Shown: piece by piece, positions 17,209 to 25,209 of the stretch | Numbering within the stretch: the first letter of the stretch is position 1 | Layout of the letters: the number at the start of each line of letters is the position of its first letter | NCBI RefSeq assembly: GCF_001399685.1 | Contig: NZ_JTHN01000032.1 | Span: 1 to 48,819, forward strand | Reading direction: 5' to 3' | Length of the DNA stretch: 48,819 bases | DNA from: Paenibacillus sp. A3 | GTDB taxonomy: Bacteria; Bacillota; Bacilli; Paenibacillales; NBRC-103111 | Notes under the pieces: model-generated | What the model saw: the letters and a program-made list of their open reading frames with translations, nothing else | Databases searched by the model: none | Told to the model about the DNA's origin: nothing | Position numbers and translations under genes: made by a program

Positions 17209-17969
17209 GCCGCCGGGGCTATGTGGGCGTCGACGGCTGTCCGGGCGGCTGGCTCGCAGTGGCGCTGTCGGAGGACGGACAGAGCTGGGCGGCAGACGTA
17301 TATGAACACCCCCATCGCCTGTGGGAAGCCCACCGGGGGGCTAAGCTGCTGCTGATCGACATGCCGATCGGCTTGGCCGACGGCCGGGAGCCGCGGGCTT
17401 GCGACGCGCTGGCGCGGGAGCTGCTGAAGCCGGGGCGGGCTTCCTCGATCTTCGCCGCGCCGGTACGCGAGGTGCTGGGAGCGTCCGGCTACGCCGAGGC
17501 GAATGCCCTGCAGCGGGAGGTCAGCGGCCGCGGCTTGTCGCGCCAGTCCTGGGGCCTCGTACCGAAAATTCGCCGGCTGGACGAGCTGCTCCAGCAGGAT
17601 ATGGAGGCGCGCAGGCGCTTCCGCGAGTCGCATCCGGAGCTGTGCTTTGCGCAGCTTTTCGGCGGGCCGATGCGCCACGGCAAGAAAACGCCGGAAGGCT
17701 TCGCCGAGCGGCTCGCGCATTTAAGGCGGGTCTGCGCGCACGCCGATGCTATCGTCGCCGAGCTGCTCACGAGGTATATGCGCAAGACGCTGGTCCGCGA
17801 CGATATGCTCGACGCGCTAGTGCTCGCGGTCACCGGCCGGTTCAGCGGCGGCGTATTGCGCGAGGTGCCTGCCGAAGGCGATGCGGACCGGACGGGGCTG
17901 CGTCGTACGATTTCATTCTACAAGCCGGAGGGACGCACGTTTGCTGCCGGGTTGCAAGAACATGTCTAG
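17205..17969 (+). CDS. DUF429 protein (predicted RNase H-like fold)
   Basis: A 254-residue protein of the DUF429 family. The N-terminal VGVDGCPGGWLAVAL (about 7-21), the LLIDMPIGLAD segment (about 49-59) and the C-terminal DDMLDALVLAVTGR (about 199-212) supply the acidic residues expected of an RNase H-like active site. Biochemical function is not established for the family as far as I know. It is translationally coupled to the HAD gene upstream and ends 25 bp before a strong terminator. Confidence 0.88.
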   Translation: MSRRGYVGVDGCPGGWLAVALSEDGQSWAADVYEHPHRLWEAHRGAKLLLIDMPIGLADGREPRACDALARELLKPGRASSIFAAPVREVLGASGYAEANALQREVSGRGLSRQSWGLVPKIRRLDELLQQDMEARRRFRESHPELCFAQLFGGPMRHGKKTPEGFAERLAHLRRVCAHADAIVAELLTRYMRKTLVRDDMLDALVLAVTGRFSGGVLREVPAEGDADRTGLRRTISFYKPEGRTFAAGLQEHV

Positions 17970-17994
17970 CAGTCCGTGCTTCACGGCGACTGCA

Positions 17995-18041
17995 AAGGTC
18001 GGGATTCCTTGAAGGTAAAGGGATTCCGGCCTTGTACTTTT
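17995..18041 (+). terminator. Terminator after the HAD-DUF429 pair
   Basis: A 14-bp stem with three G-U pairs (AAGGTCGGGATTCC with GGGATTCCGGCCTT), followed by GTACTTTTT. Confidence 0.8.
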
Positions 18042-18082
18042 TCCCGGACCGAAAATGGGCAGCTTTTCTCGAAAAAACATAA

Positions 18083-18112
18083 TTGACAATGATAATCATT
18101 ATCACTTAATAT
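18083..18112 (+). promoter_or_regulatory. Fur box inside the flavodoxin promoter
   Basis: TTGACA (18083-18088) and TAATAT (18107-18112) form a promoter with an 18-bp spacer. The spacer is filled by TGATAATCATTATCA (18090-18104), which equals the Bacillus Fur 7-1-7 consensus TGATAATNATTATCA. Iron-dependent repression of the downstream flavodoxin is strongly implied. Confidence 0.88.
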
Positions 18113-18159
18113 GGTTGAGGAAGTACATGGAACATTACGGAAAACGGAGGAGCTTGGAA

Positions 18160-18600
18160 ATGAAATTGATTATTGTGTTTGCCAGCATGACGGGCAATAC
18201 GGAGGAGATGGCCGACGAGGTCGCAGAAGGGGTCCGCGAAGCGGGGATCGAGCCGGTCGTCAAAAACGTGATGGATGCAAGCGGTCACGAGCTGGGAGAG
18301 TACGACGGCATTATTCTTGGAGCCTATACTTGGGGCGACGGCGAGCTGCCCGACGAATTTCTGGATTTCTACGAAGAGATGGACGGTCTGGAGCTGAGCG
18401 GGAAAAAGGCGGCTGTTTTCGGTTCGGCCGATTCCTCGTACGCGCAGTTCGGAAAGGCGGTCGACCTTCTCAAGGAGAAGCTGGAGGAGCTCGGAGCGGA
18501 CGTTGTCGCAGAAGGGTTGAAGGTGGAGTTAAATCCGTCGGATTCGGATAAAGCCGCCTGCCGGGCAATCGGCAAACAGGTGGCAGACGCTTTGGCCTGA
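18160..18600 (+). CDS. Short-chain flavodoxin, iron-regulated
   Basis: A 146-residue FMN-binding electron carrier. The phosphate-binding loop FASMTGNTEEMADEVAEG (about 6-23) and the ring-contact loops LGAYTWGDGELPDEF and FGSADSSYAQFGKAVD are intact and the length is typical of short flavodoxins. ATG 18160 follows AAAACGGAGGAG; the frame is open upstream only through promoter sequence. With a Fur box in its promoter, it probably replaces ferredoxin under iron shortage, as the ykuN/ykuP flavodoxins do in B. subtilis. Monocistronic here. Confidence 0.93.
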   Translation: MKLIIVFASMTGNTEEMADEVAEGVREAGIEPVVKNVMDASGHELGEYDGIILGAYTWGDGELPDEFLDFYEEMDGLELSGKKAAVFGSADSSYAQFGKAVDLLKEKLEELGADVVAEGLKVELNPSDSDKAACRAIGKQVADALA

Positions 18601-18872
18601 TACGGCTGCGGCTGTCCGGCATCTTCCTCGGTCAAACGCTCCTCTTTCGCAACGGCCCTCTACGCTTTGAATCTCAAACACGCCGACCGGTGTGAGCAGT
18701 TTGGCACCCTCGTTGATCCGCGCTTTCTCCCAGCATCGGCATTGGCCTCCCGATCCTAGTATGGCATACGCTTGGAGCTCCGAAGGGAGCGTGATAAAAT
18801 CAGTTCAGACGAACTTTGTCGAAGCTAGATTTCACGCTATGCCAGATCAGGAAGGGAGAGAGGGAAAACGAT

Positions 18873-19544
18873 ATGTTTACGGCCTTTATATTCGATATGG
18901 ACGGCGTCATCATTGACAGCGAGCCGCTTCACTTCAAGGTGGATATGGAGGTGATGGAAGGGCTTGGCGTCCCGATTACGAAGGAGGAGCTGGAAGCGTA
19001 TGTCGGGATGACCAACCCCGAGATGTGGACCCGAATCCGGCTCAAGTACGGCTTGGGGCCATCCGTCGAGGACATCATCGAATTGCAGCTGAAGCGGAAG
19101 CTGTCGTACTTGGAGGCTTCGGACGAGCGGCCGATCGAGGGGATCGCGGAGCTGCTCCATTCGCTGCATGGCAGCAAGCGGATCGGTCTGGCTTCTTCCT
19201 CGCCACGGGTGTTCATTGAGGCAGTGCTGACTAAATTCGGTCTGCTTTCGTATTTCGATTTTGTGATCAGCGGCGAAGAGGTGGACCATGGCAAACCGGC
19301 ACCGGATATTTATTTGAAAACCGCTGAAATGCTCGGAGCCTCGCCCGACCAATGCATCGTTCTGGAAGATGCCCGTCATGGCGTGGCTGCGGCCAAAGCT
19401 GCCGGCATGACGTGCATCGGGTTTCAAAATGCAAATTCCGGGAATCAGGATTTATCAAAAGCCGACTGGATTGTCGGCTCGATCCGGCAGATCCGGCTTG
19501 AAGAGCTTGAGAGGCTGATCCCATCGGCCGAAGCGGGAGCTTAA
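18873..19544 (+). CDS. HAD family hydrolase (beta-phosphoglucomutase/phosphatase-like)
   Basis: A 223-residue HAD enzyme with FIFDMDGVIIDSEP (about 5-18), motif II LASSSP, the lysine in GKPAPD and VLEDARHGVAAAKAAGM as motif IV. The DMDGVIIDSEP pattern and cap size fit the beta-phosphoglucomutase/2-deoxyglucose-6-phosphatase group; mutase versus phosphatase cannot be decided here. ATG 18873 is preferred over an in-frame start at 18816 because GGGAGAGAGGG lies just upstream and the family begins here. The 270 bp before it hold nothing I can recognise. A large hairpin follows. Confidence 0.9.
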   Translation: MFTAFIFDMDGVIIDSEPLHFKVDMEVMEGLGVPITKEELEAYVGMTNPEMWTRIRLKYGLGPSVEDIIELQLKRKLSYLEASDERPIEGIAELLHSLHGSKRIGLASSSPRVFIEAVLTKFGLLSYFDFVISGEEVDHGKPAPDIYLKTAEMLGASPDQCIVLEDARHGVAAAKAAGMTCIGFQNANSGNQDLSKADWIVGSIRQIRLEELERLIPSAEAGA

Positions 19545-19942
19545 ATCGCCGCATAGTCGGTCTAATCACAGAGAAGCGCACCTTTTCGGGCAAGAGCGTC
19601 ATTTGTACCCGAATCGGGTGCGCTTCCGTTTTCCTCTCCTTCCCCAGAAGAATCTACCAGAACCAGTCCCCATTATTCAATCGCTTGCCTCCTTATCAGA
19701 GGCTCATCTATGGCATAGACGCAGCGTGCAGCGCATAAATTACCAAGTACAGGGGAAATGGAGACGTTGTCGGACAACCTGGCCGATCGTGTGCTGCAAG
19801 CGGGCAAAGCGACGGTTCTGCGATTCGTCCGTCAGGCGGTTAACCGTTTCCCCAATCGGCCGCCGCCGAGGCGTCATGCATGACCGGCGAAAACGTCGGC
19901 GTCGGCCCCAGACCAAGGCAACCTTGCATGGAGGTGGTTTTA
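19545..19942. other. Gap between the HAD gene and the acyl-CoA ligase
   Basis: It holds the terminator at 19573 and no gene I can support. A 41-codon open frame from ATG 19758 to 19883 reads METLSDNLADRVLQAG and could make a small basic helix, but its ribosome site is poor (AGGGGAA only 2 nt away) and I do not call it. Confidence 0.4.
19573..19632 (+). terminator. Large two-tier terminator hairpin
   Basis: GAAGCGCACC (19573-19582) pairs perfectly with GGTGCGCTTC (19617-19626). Inside, TTCGGG pairs with CCCGAA. CGTTTTCC follows. It sits about 30 bp after the HAD stop codon. Confidence 0.75.
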
Positions 19943-21634
19943 ATGCCCGACAAGCCTTGGCTGCGTCACTATCCTGCCGAGGTGCCGCCGACGTTCGATT
20001 ACCCGCGACATTCGCTGGCTTGTTTTTTGACGGAGTCCGCCCGTACATATCCGCAGCGCGCCGCCTTGGATTTTATGGGCAAAACGATGACTTACCGCAC
20101 GCTTCTGGAGCAAGCGAGCCGTTTTGCAGACGCGCTCGTCCGGCACGGCGTGCGCCAAGGTGACCGGGTGGCGCTCATGCTGCCGAACTGCCCGCAAACG
20201 GTCATTGCGTATTTCGGCACGCTGCTCATGGGCGGCATCGTCGTGATGACCAACCCGATGTACACCCCGCGCGAGCTGGAGTACCAGCTCAAAGATGCGG
20301 GAGCCCGGACGATCGTCACGCTGGATCTGCTGTACCGTCGGGTATCGGAAATTGCCGAGTCCGCCGAGCTGAGGCATGTCATCGTCACGTCGATTAAGGA
20401 TTACATGCCTGTCCCGCAAAAATGGCTCTACCCGTTGTTCGCGAAGAAGCAGGGGCTGGACCGGAAAGTCGTATACGGTAACGGTGTCTATCCGTTCCGG
20501 CAATTTATGGAGCGGGGTTCCCCGGAGTTTCGGCAAGCGGAGGTGGATGCGGAGCGCGATCTGGCTTTGATCCAATATACGGGAGGCACGACCGGGCGGG
20601 CCAAAGGGGTGATGCTGACGCATTATAACCTGATTGCCAATTCGATTCAAAGCCGGCTGTGGTCCTACCGTTTGAAGCCCGGACAGGAGACGTATTTGTC
20701 GGCGCTGCCTTTTTTTCATGTGTTCGGGCTTACGGTGCTGCTGAATCAGTCCGTTTATTTGGGCGGAACGCTGGCCCTCCTGCCGCGGTTCGAGACCGGT
20801 CTGCTGCTTGAAACCATCCGCCGGACGAAGCCGACCGTGTTCCCCGGCGCGCCGACGATGTATATTGCGCTTCTTCAGCAAGCCAGCAAGCCGCGGTTCA
20901 ACCTATCTTCGCTGAAGCTGTGCATCAGCGGGGCAGCTCCGCTGCCGCTTGAGGTGCAGGAGCAGTTCGAGGCCATCTCGGGAGGCCGCCTCGTCGAGGG
21001 CTACGGCTTAACGGAAGCGTCGCCCGTCACGCACGGGAACAACATCTGGGAGCGGCGGAAAATCGGCTCCATCGGTATTCCGTTCCCCGATACGGACGCG
21101 CGGATTGTCGACCCGCAGACGCTGGAGGAGCTGCCGGTCGGAGAGGTCGGCGAGCTTGCCGTCCGCGGCCCCCAAGTGATGAAAGGTTATTGGAACCGGC
21201 CGGAGGATACCGCAGCGGTGCTGAAGGACGGATGGCTGTACACCGGCGATATGGGAAGGGTGGATGAGGACGGCTTTTTTTATATTTTGGACCGTAAAAA
21301 GGACTTGATCATCGCCGGAGGCTTCAATATTTATCCGCGCGAGATCGAGGAGGTGCTGTACGAGCACCCGGATGTGGCGGAAGCCGTGGTGGCCGGCGTG
21401 TGCGATCCGTACCGGGGGGAGACGGTGAAGGCGTATCTGGTTATGAAGCAAGGCAGCGAGGCGGGAGCCGAAGAACTCAACCGGTGGTGCCGGGAGTGGC
21501 TGGCCGCTTACAAGGTGCCCCATATTTACGAATTTCGCGACCATCTTCCCAAAACGATGGTCGGCAAGGTGCTGCGCAGAAAGCTGTTGGAGGAAGAGGC
21601 GGAACGGACGGAAGGCGAAACGCCCGGCGATTGA
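19943..21634 (+). CDS. Long-chain fatty acid-CoA ligase (AMP-binding)
   Basis: A 563-residue acyl-activating enzyme that would make fatty acyl-CoA from ATP, CoA and fatty acid. The P-loop-like motif QYTGGTTGRAKGVMLTH (about residues 211-227), the core GYGLTEASPV, the adenine-contact YTGDMGRVDEDGFFYILDRK and the C-terminal PKTMVGKVLRR with its catalytic lysine are all present. ATG 19943 (MPDKPWL) follows GGAGGTGG; longer in-frame starts lack a ribosome site. It stands alone, without beta-oxidation genes nearby. LcfA/FadD is the closest named group. Confidence 0.93.
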   Translation: MPDKPWLRHYPAEVPPTFDYPRHSLACFLTESARTYPQRAALDFMGKTMTYRTLLEQASRFADALVRHGVRQGDRVALMLPNCPQTVIAYFGTLLMGGIVVMTNPMYTPRELEYQLKDAGARTIVTLDLLYRRVSEIAESAELRHVIVTSIKDYMPVPQKWLYPLFAKKQGLDRKVVYGNGVYPFRQFMERGSPEFRQAEVDAERDLALIQYTGGTTGRAKGVMLTHYNLIANSIQSRLWSYRLKPGQETYLSALPFFHVFGLTVLLNQSVYLGGTLALLPRFETGLLLETIRRTKPTVFPGAPTMYIALLQQASKPRFNLSSLKLCISGAAPLPLEVQEQFEAISGGRLVEGYGLTEASPVTHGNNIWERRKIGSIGIPFPDTDARIVDPQTLEELPVGEVGELAVRGPQVMKGYWNRPEDTAAVLKDGWLYTGDMGRVDEDGFFYILDRKKDLIIAGGFNIYPREIEEVLYEHPDVAEAVVAGVCDPYRGETVKAYLVMKQGSEAGAEELNRWCREWLAAYKVPHIYEFRDHLPKTMVGKVLRRKLLEEEAERTEGETPGD

Positions 21635-21709
21635 TGGCAGGGTGCGGCCGGGGCACTGAACCGAAGGACGGTTCGTCCGATTCATGAGCGATAAGCGGGG
21701 TGAGCGAGC

Positions 21710-21790
21710 GTGGCGATACGGAATGACATCGAGCTTCTCGTCGCGCGGATGAATGCCGATCCGGGTCACAATGCTGGAGCCCATATTTAA
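21710..21790 (+). CDS. Possible 26-residue micro-ORF or gene remnant
   Basis: GTG 21710 reads MAIRNDIELLVARMNADPG and so on for 26 codons, ending in TAA just before the terminator at 21797. GGGGTGAG lies 8 nt upstream. The sequence looks like the start of a longer protein cut short, but I cannot name it. It may be translated in tandem with the acyl-CoA ligase. Confidence 0.3.
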   Translation: MAIRNDIELLVARMNADPGHNAGAHI

Positions 21791-21796
21791 ACAAAG

Positions 21797-21838
21797 AGTG
21801 CTTCTGCAGGCAGCTGTACACGCTGCGGCAGAAGCACT
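21797..21838. terminator. Bidirectional terminator between the acyl-CoA ligase and arginase
   Basis: AGTGCTTCTGC (21797-21807) pairs perfectly with GCAGAAGCACT (21828-21838); the inner GCAGC and GCTGC add a second tier. T-rich sequence lies on each exit side (GGCTTTTG, and CTTTGTTT on the minus strand). Confidence 0.85.
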
Positions 21839-21872
21839 TGGCTTTTGCAGGGATCGGAGGTACGGCAGCCGA

Positions 21873-22784
21873 TCACAAAATTTGCTCCCCGAGCAGGGAG
21901 CCGATCAATTCGATGGCGAGCTGAGCCGTCTTCTGCCCCGTATCGAGCGACGGATTGACCTCGACCAGCTCGGCGGACGTCACGATTCCCGATTCGTGCA
22001 GCAGTTCAAGGGCCAGGTGCGCTTCCCGGTAGCTGAGCCCGCCTTTCACCGGCGTTCCCGTGCCGGGGGCTTCGACCGGGTCGAGGCTGTCGATATCGAA
22101 GCTCAGATGTACGCCATCCGTGCCTTTGCCGGCCACCTGAACGGCTTCTTCCATCACGCTGCTCATTCCGCGCCGGTCGATGTCGTGCATCGTGAAGCAG
22201 GTGATGCCCTGCGCTTTGATGGAGGCTTTCTCGCCCGGATCGAGATCTCTTACCCCAAGAAGGACCGTATGCTCCGGCCTGATCTTTGGACTAATGTCCC
22301 CGATCCGGGTCAGCCGTTCGTCGCCTTGCCCAAGACTTGCGGCGAGCGACATGCCGTGGATGTTGCCCGAAGGCGTCGTATCGGGCGTGTTCAAATCGGA
22401 ATGGGCATCGATCCAGATCACGCCGAGCCGGCTATAGTGGGAGGCCAGCCCTGCCAGCGTACCGATCGCGATGCTGTGATCGCCCCCGAGAACGAGCGGG
22501 AAGCTTCTCTGCTGCACGATACGGGAGACGCCGGCGGCCAGCGCTTCGTTCACGGCCAGCACGTCGTGCAGATGCTTCAGGGCCGTAAGAGAAAGCGCAT
22601 CCTGATCGAGCTGCGGCTCCGGCCAAGTCAACAGTCCGGCATCGTTCCATTGGACGCCGAGCCGGCGTAATTTTTCCGGCAGACCGGCTTGCATAATAGC
22701 CTCCGGTCCGCCGCAGGCCCCCCGGCGTCCGGCCCCCAAGTCAAAAGGAACGCCGAGGAGAGTGATTGAGTTTGCGCGGGTCAT
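21873..22784 (-). CDS. rocF: Arginase
   Basis: A 303-residue binuclear manganese enzyme converting arginine to ornithine and urea. The metal ligands are in GGDHSIAIG (H103), WIDAHSDLN (D126, H128, D130) and SFDIDSLDP (two Asp near 229-231), and the length matches B. subtilis RocF. The gene follows the rocD relic on the same strand, 37 bp away, as in a roc operon. Because rocD is wrecked, ornithine made here would need another aminotransferase or another fate. No RocR/SigL site is evident. Confidence 0.94.
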   Translation of the reverse strand: MTRANSITLLGVPFDLGAGRRGACGGPEAIMQAGLPEKLRRLGVQWNDAGLLTWPEPQLDQDALSLTALKHLHDVLAVNEALAAGVSRIVQQRSFPLVLGGDHSIAIGTLAGLASHYSRLGVIWIDAHSDLNTPDTTPSGNIHGMSLAASLGQGDERLTRIGDISPKIRPEHTVLLGVRDLDPGEKASIKAQGITCFTMHDIDRRGMSSVMEEAVQVAGKGTDGVHLSFDIDSLDPVEAPGTGTPVKGGLSYREAHLALELLHESGIVTSAELVEVNPSLDTGQKTAQLAIELIGSLLGEQIL

Positions 22785-22821
22785 GAAGTCCAGCTCCTTC
22801 TTCTGTGCTTAGTTTAAGGCT

Positions 22822-23400
22822 CTATGCGCTCTCATGCTGCGGCAGCAATACTTCTTCGAGCCGCTCCAGCGCCATATCGAGCTCTTCCTTGGCAATGATC
22901 GGCGGAGGAAGAACAGCTCAAGCACTTCCCGGTCGGCCGCTACGGCGGATACGGGCAGCACGCCGCCCTGAGCGCTTTGCCCAGTACATACATGTCGGGC
23001 ACGACCTGTTCCCAGTCGCAGGCGAACCGCTGGCCGGTCCGCCCGAAGCCGGTCTGAATCTCGTCGGCGATAAACAGCACGTTCCGCTCCTTGCACAGCT
23101 GCCAAGCTTGGCGCAAATAACCTTCCCGCGGCAGGTTAATGCCTGCTTCGCCCTGGATCGGCTCGACGAGAAAAGCGGCCGTATTCGGTGTGATAGCGTT
23201 TTCGAGCGGCTGCAAATCGCCGTAAGGAACAATCTTAAAGCCCGGGGTAAACGGTCCGGCCGAAGCCCTTCTTGTATTCCGGCGTTGTGGAGAAAGAAGT
23301 GACCGCAGGGTCCGGCCGTGAGAATTGCCTTCGCAAACAATCACTTCCAGGGAGCGCCATAATGCTCCGCCAAACGAATGATATCCGTCGTTCGGCTCAC
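22822..23400 (-). pseudogene. rocD: Ornithine aminotransferase relic with internal deletions and frameshifts
   Basis: A GTG at 23400 starts [18 protein letters not shown], a typical OAT N-terminus, then jumps straight to [12 protein letters not shown], so roughly 100 codons are missing. Several one-base shifts follow ([15 protein letters not shown] is out of frame with [12 protein letters not shown]). The middle [17 protein letters not shown] and [14 protein letters not shown] is clear. After [20 protein letters not shown] a second large deletion joins PPPIIAKEELDMALERLEE, the normal C-terminus, ending at 22822. It cannot encode a working PLP enzyme; the lysine-bearing segment survives only near LGKAL. 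Family identity is firm because order and wording follow OAT throughout. Confidence 0.9.
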
Positions 23401-23594
23401 GTTAATTCACCTCGGAGATTGATTCGAAGATGGATGAAAACAGCCTGCTATAACTATATTCCACGCGGACTTCGACTGTACTTCTTTTTGAAGAAAGCCG
23501 AAAAGGGCCTGCCCATTATCAGGTCTTTATAAAAAGACTGGGAGGCGGCCCCTTCATATTTGTTTCGATCATCCAGCAGCGATTAGGAGGATGT

Positions 23595-24869
23595 TCATTT
23601 TGTCTGCTTTAATGCGGCAATAGCTTCCCGGAAGGCAACTACTTCTTCGAGCATTTCACTCTCTTGTGTGTTGACGCTGGTCTTGACGATAACGATGTTT
23701 TCCTTTTGGTTCACATAAATGGATTGGCCATAAATACCGCTTGCAAGAATTTCTTGGCTGTCACCGGGCAGCCACCACTGATTTTTATAGTATGGCATTC
23801 CCGGACTGCCGACATAGGTTTCTTTGACCCAGTTATCGGATATGATCCGCTTGCCGTTCCAGAGGCCGTTATTCAAGTACAAGCGGCCGAATTTGGCGTA
23901 GTCGCGCAGAGTTGCATTGAGGAAGGCGAATGTCATGTCATCGCCGTGCAAATCCGTGTTCCAATAGGCGCGGCTTTCCATGCCCAGAGGCTTCCATATT
24001 TTTTCTTCCAAATATTGCGCAGGCTGCTTTCCGGTTACTCTGTGAATGAGCATGCCCAGAACCTGGGTGTCCGATCCTTTATAGGTAAATGTCCCGGGTG
24101 GGGTTTCGGAAGGGAGAGTTGTCATTTTGCTGTTGAAAGATTTTCGATTCACAAATAATTCTTTGTACCACACGGTTCTGTAAGGCTCTTCAAAAGCGGG
24201 ATATTTTACACCGGATGCCATGTTGAGGATATGTTGAATCGAGACGCCGTTATACCCCGACTGACTCAGCTCCGGCAAATAATCGGTGATCGGATCGTTT
24301 ACGCTTCGAATATACCCTTCGTCTATGGCAATGCCGATTAGGGCAGAAGTGAACGATTTGGATATGGACCAGGACGTATTCAACGATTTCTGGGTATTGC
24401 CCAGGTAATAATTTTCCACCAATATTTTATCGTCTTTTATGATAAGAAGACCTGTTGTTACGGTGCGTGCAAGCAAATCTTTAAATTGTCGGGACTCTCC
24501 ATTATACGTGTAAGTGAAATTTGGCAGTTTGCGGATATCTTTTTTGAACCGGTACACATTTTGTTTATCATTCTGGATCGTTCGGCTTGGGAAAACTTTA
24601 TCCATAGAACGAAAATTTTGCACGATGTTCTTTCGGTCAAACAAGGTTAAAAACTTGGAAGGATTATAAGTTGCGGAGCTGACGGACAACTGCTGCTCAT
24701 CCTGCCCGACTTCTTGGTCGCTTTGCATTTGGAGATTCTCGTAATCTTCCAAGCTCGCAATCTGCGATTCCTCCGCATGCGAGATGGAATAGAGAGGAGA
24801 GAATGAGCCAAACGATCCGATGACAAAAGTACCGAGAACCGCTGACATCAACCATGGTTTCTTGGGCAT
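23595..24869 (-). CDS. Secreted serine hydrolase of the beta-lactamase/class C family
   Basis: A 424-residue exported protein with an N-terminal hydrophobic signal (about residues 8-30). The catalytic SxxK tetrad is S168-I-S-K171 within TSWSISKSFTSALIG. Conserved blocks of the beta-lactamase/transpeptidase-like group follow (LNMASGVKYPAFEEP, YKGSDTQVLGMLIHRVTGK, and ASGIYGQSIYVNQ near the end, where class C enzymes carry the third motif). It resembles 6-aminohexanoate-dimer hydrolase and esterase EstB relatives more than resistance enzymes. Substrate unknown. Its upstream region carries a cre-like site. Confidence 0.88.
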   Translation of the reverse strand: MPKKPWLMSAVLGTFVIGSFGSFSPLYSISHAEESQIASLEDYENLQMQSDQEVGQDEQQLSVSSATYNPSKFLTLFDRKNIVQNFRSMDKVFPSRTIQNDKQNVYRFKKDIRKLPNFTYTYNGESRQFKDLLARTVTTGLLIIKDDKILVENYYLGNTQKSLNTSWSISKSFTSALIGIAIDEGYIRSVNDPITDYLPELSQSGYNGVSIQHILNMASGVKYPAFEEPYRTVWYKELFVNRKSFNSKMTTLPSETPPGTFTYKGSDTQVLGMLIHRVTGKQPAQYLEEKIWKPLGMESRAYWNTDLHGDDMTFAFLNATLRDYAKFGRLYLNNGLWNGKRIISDNWVKETYVGSPGMPYYKNQWWLPGDSQEILASGIYGQSIYVNQKENIVIVKTSVNTQESEMLEEVVAFREAIAALKQTK

Positions 24870-25209
24870 GTACTGTTACACCTCTTCTTGTAGTAATAGA
24901 TTCATAGAAAACGATTACATGATTTATTTTACAATATTTAATAAAATATTACAAATAAAGAATATACTTCCTCAATGAGGGTGACCTAAAGAAAACAACA
25001 CTCTGCCTAGAATTTGTCGCTTCCATATTTGGATGAATGGGATTACAACTTAATTAACGTAATATTTTATCATGCAACCCAGAAAATGGTTTCTCACTCG
25101 CCGATAAAAGGGGGGATTTCATACTATTCATGAGCCGGTACGATATGTAACTGATTTTTCGTCCAACAGAGGCAGCAAAACCTATTTACCAGAAGGAGGA
25201 CTGTTTATA
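24870..25209. other. Divergent gap between the serine hydrolase and the beta-helix exoprotein
   Basis: An AT-rich 340-bp stretch. It has a cre-like site near the serine hydrolase and a strong ribosome site AGAAGGAGGA before the TTG start of the exoprotein. I see no gene and no convincing SigA promoter for either side. Confidence 0.4.
24906..24919. promoter_or_regulatory. Possible CcpA cre site
   Basis: AGAAAACGATTACA resembles the cre consensus TGWAANCGNTNWCA, with one mismatch, and lies 37 bp upstream of the serine hydrolase start. Carbon catabolite control is possible but unproven. Confidence 0.35.

Noticed and set aside
18111..18551. Alternative 146-codon frame starting in the flavodoxin promoter
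   Set aside because: It is out of frame with the clear flavodoxin motifs and begins inside the -10 region.
23401..23594. SigL (-12/-24) promoter for the rocD-rocF pair
   Set aside because: No TTGGCAC-N5-TTGCA type sequence could be found on the minus strand before the rocD relic.
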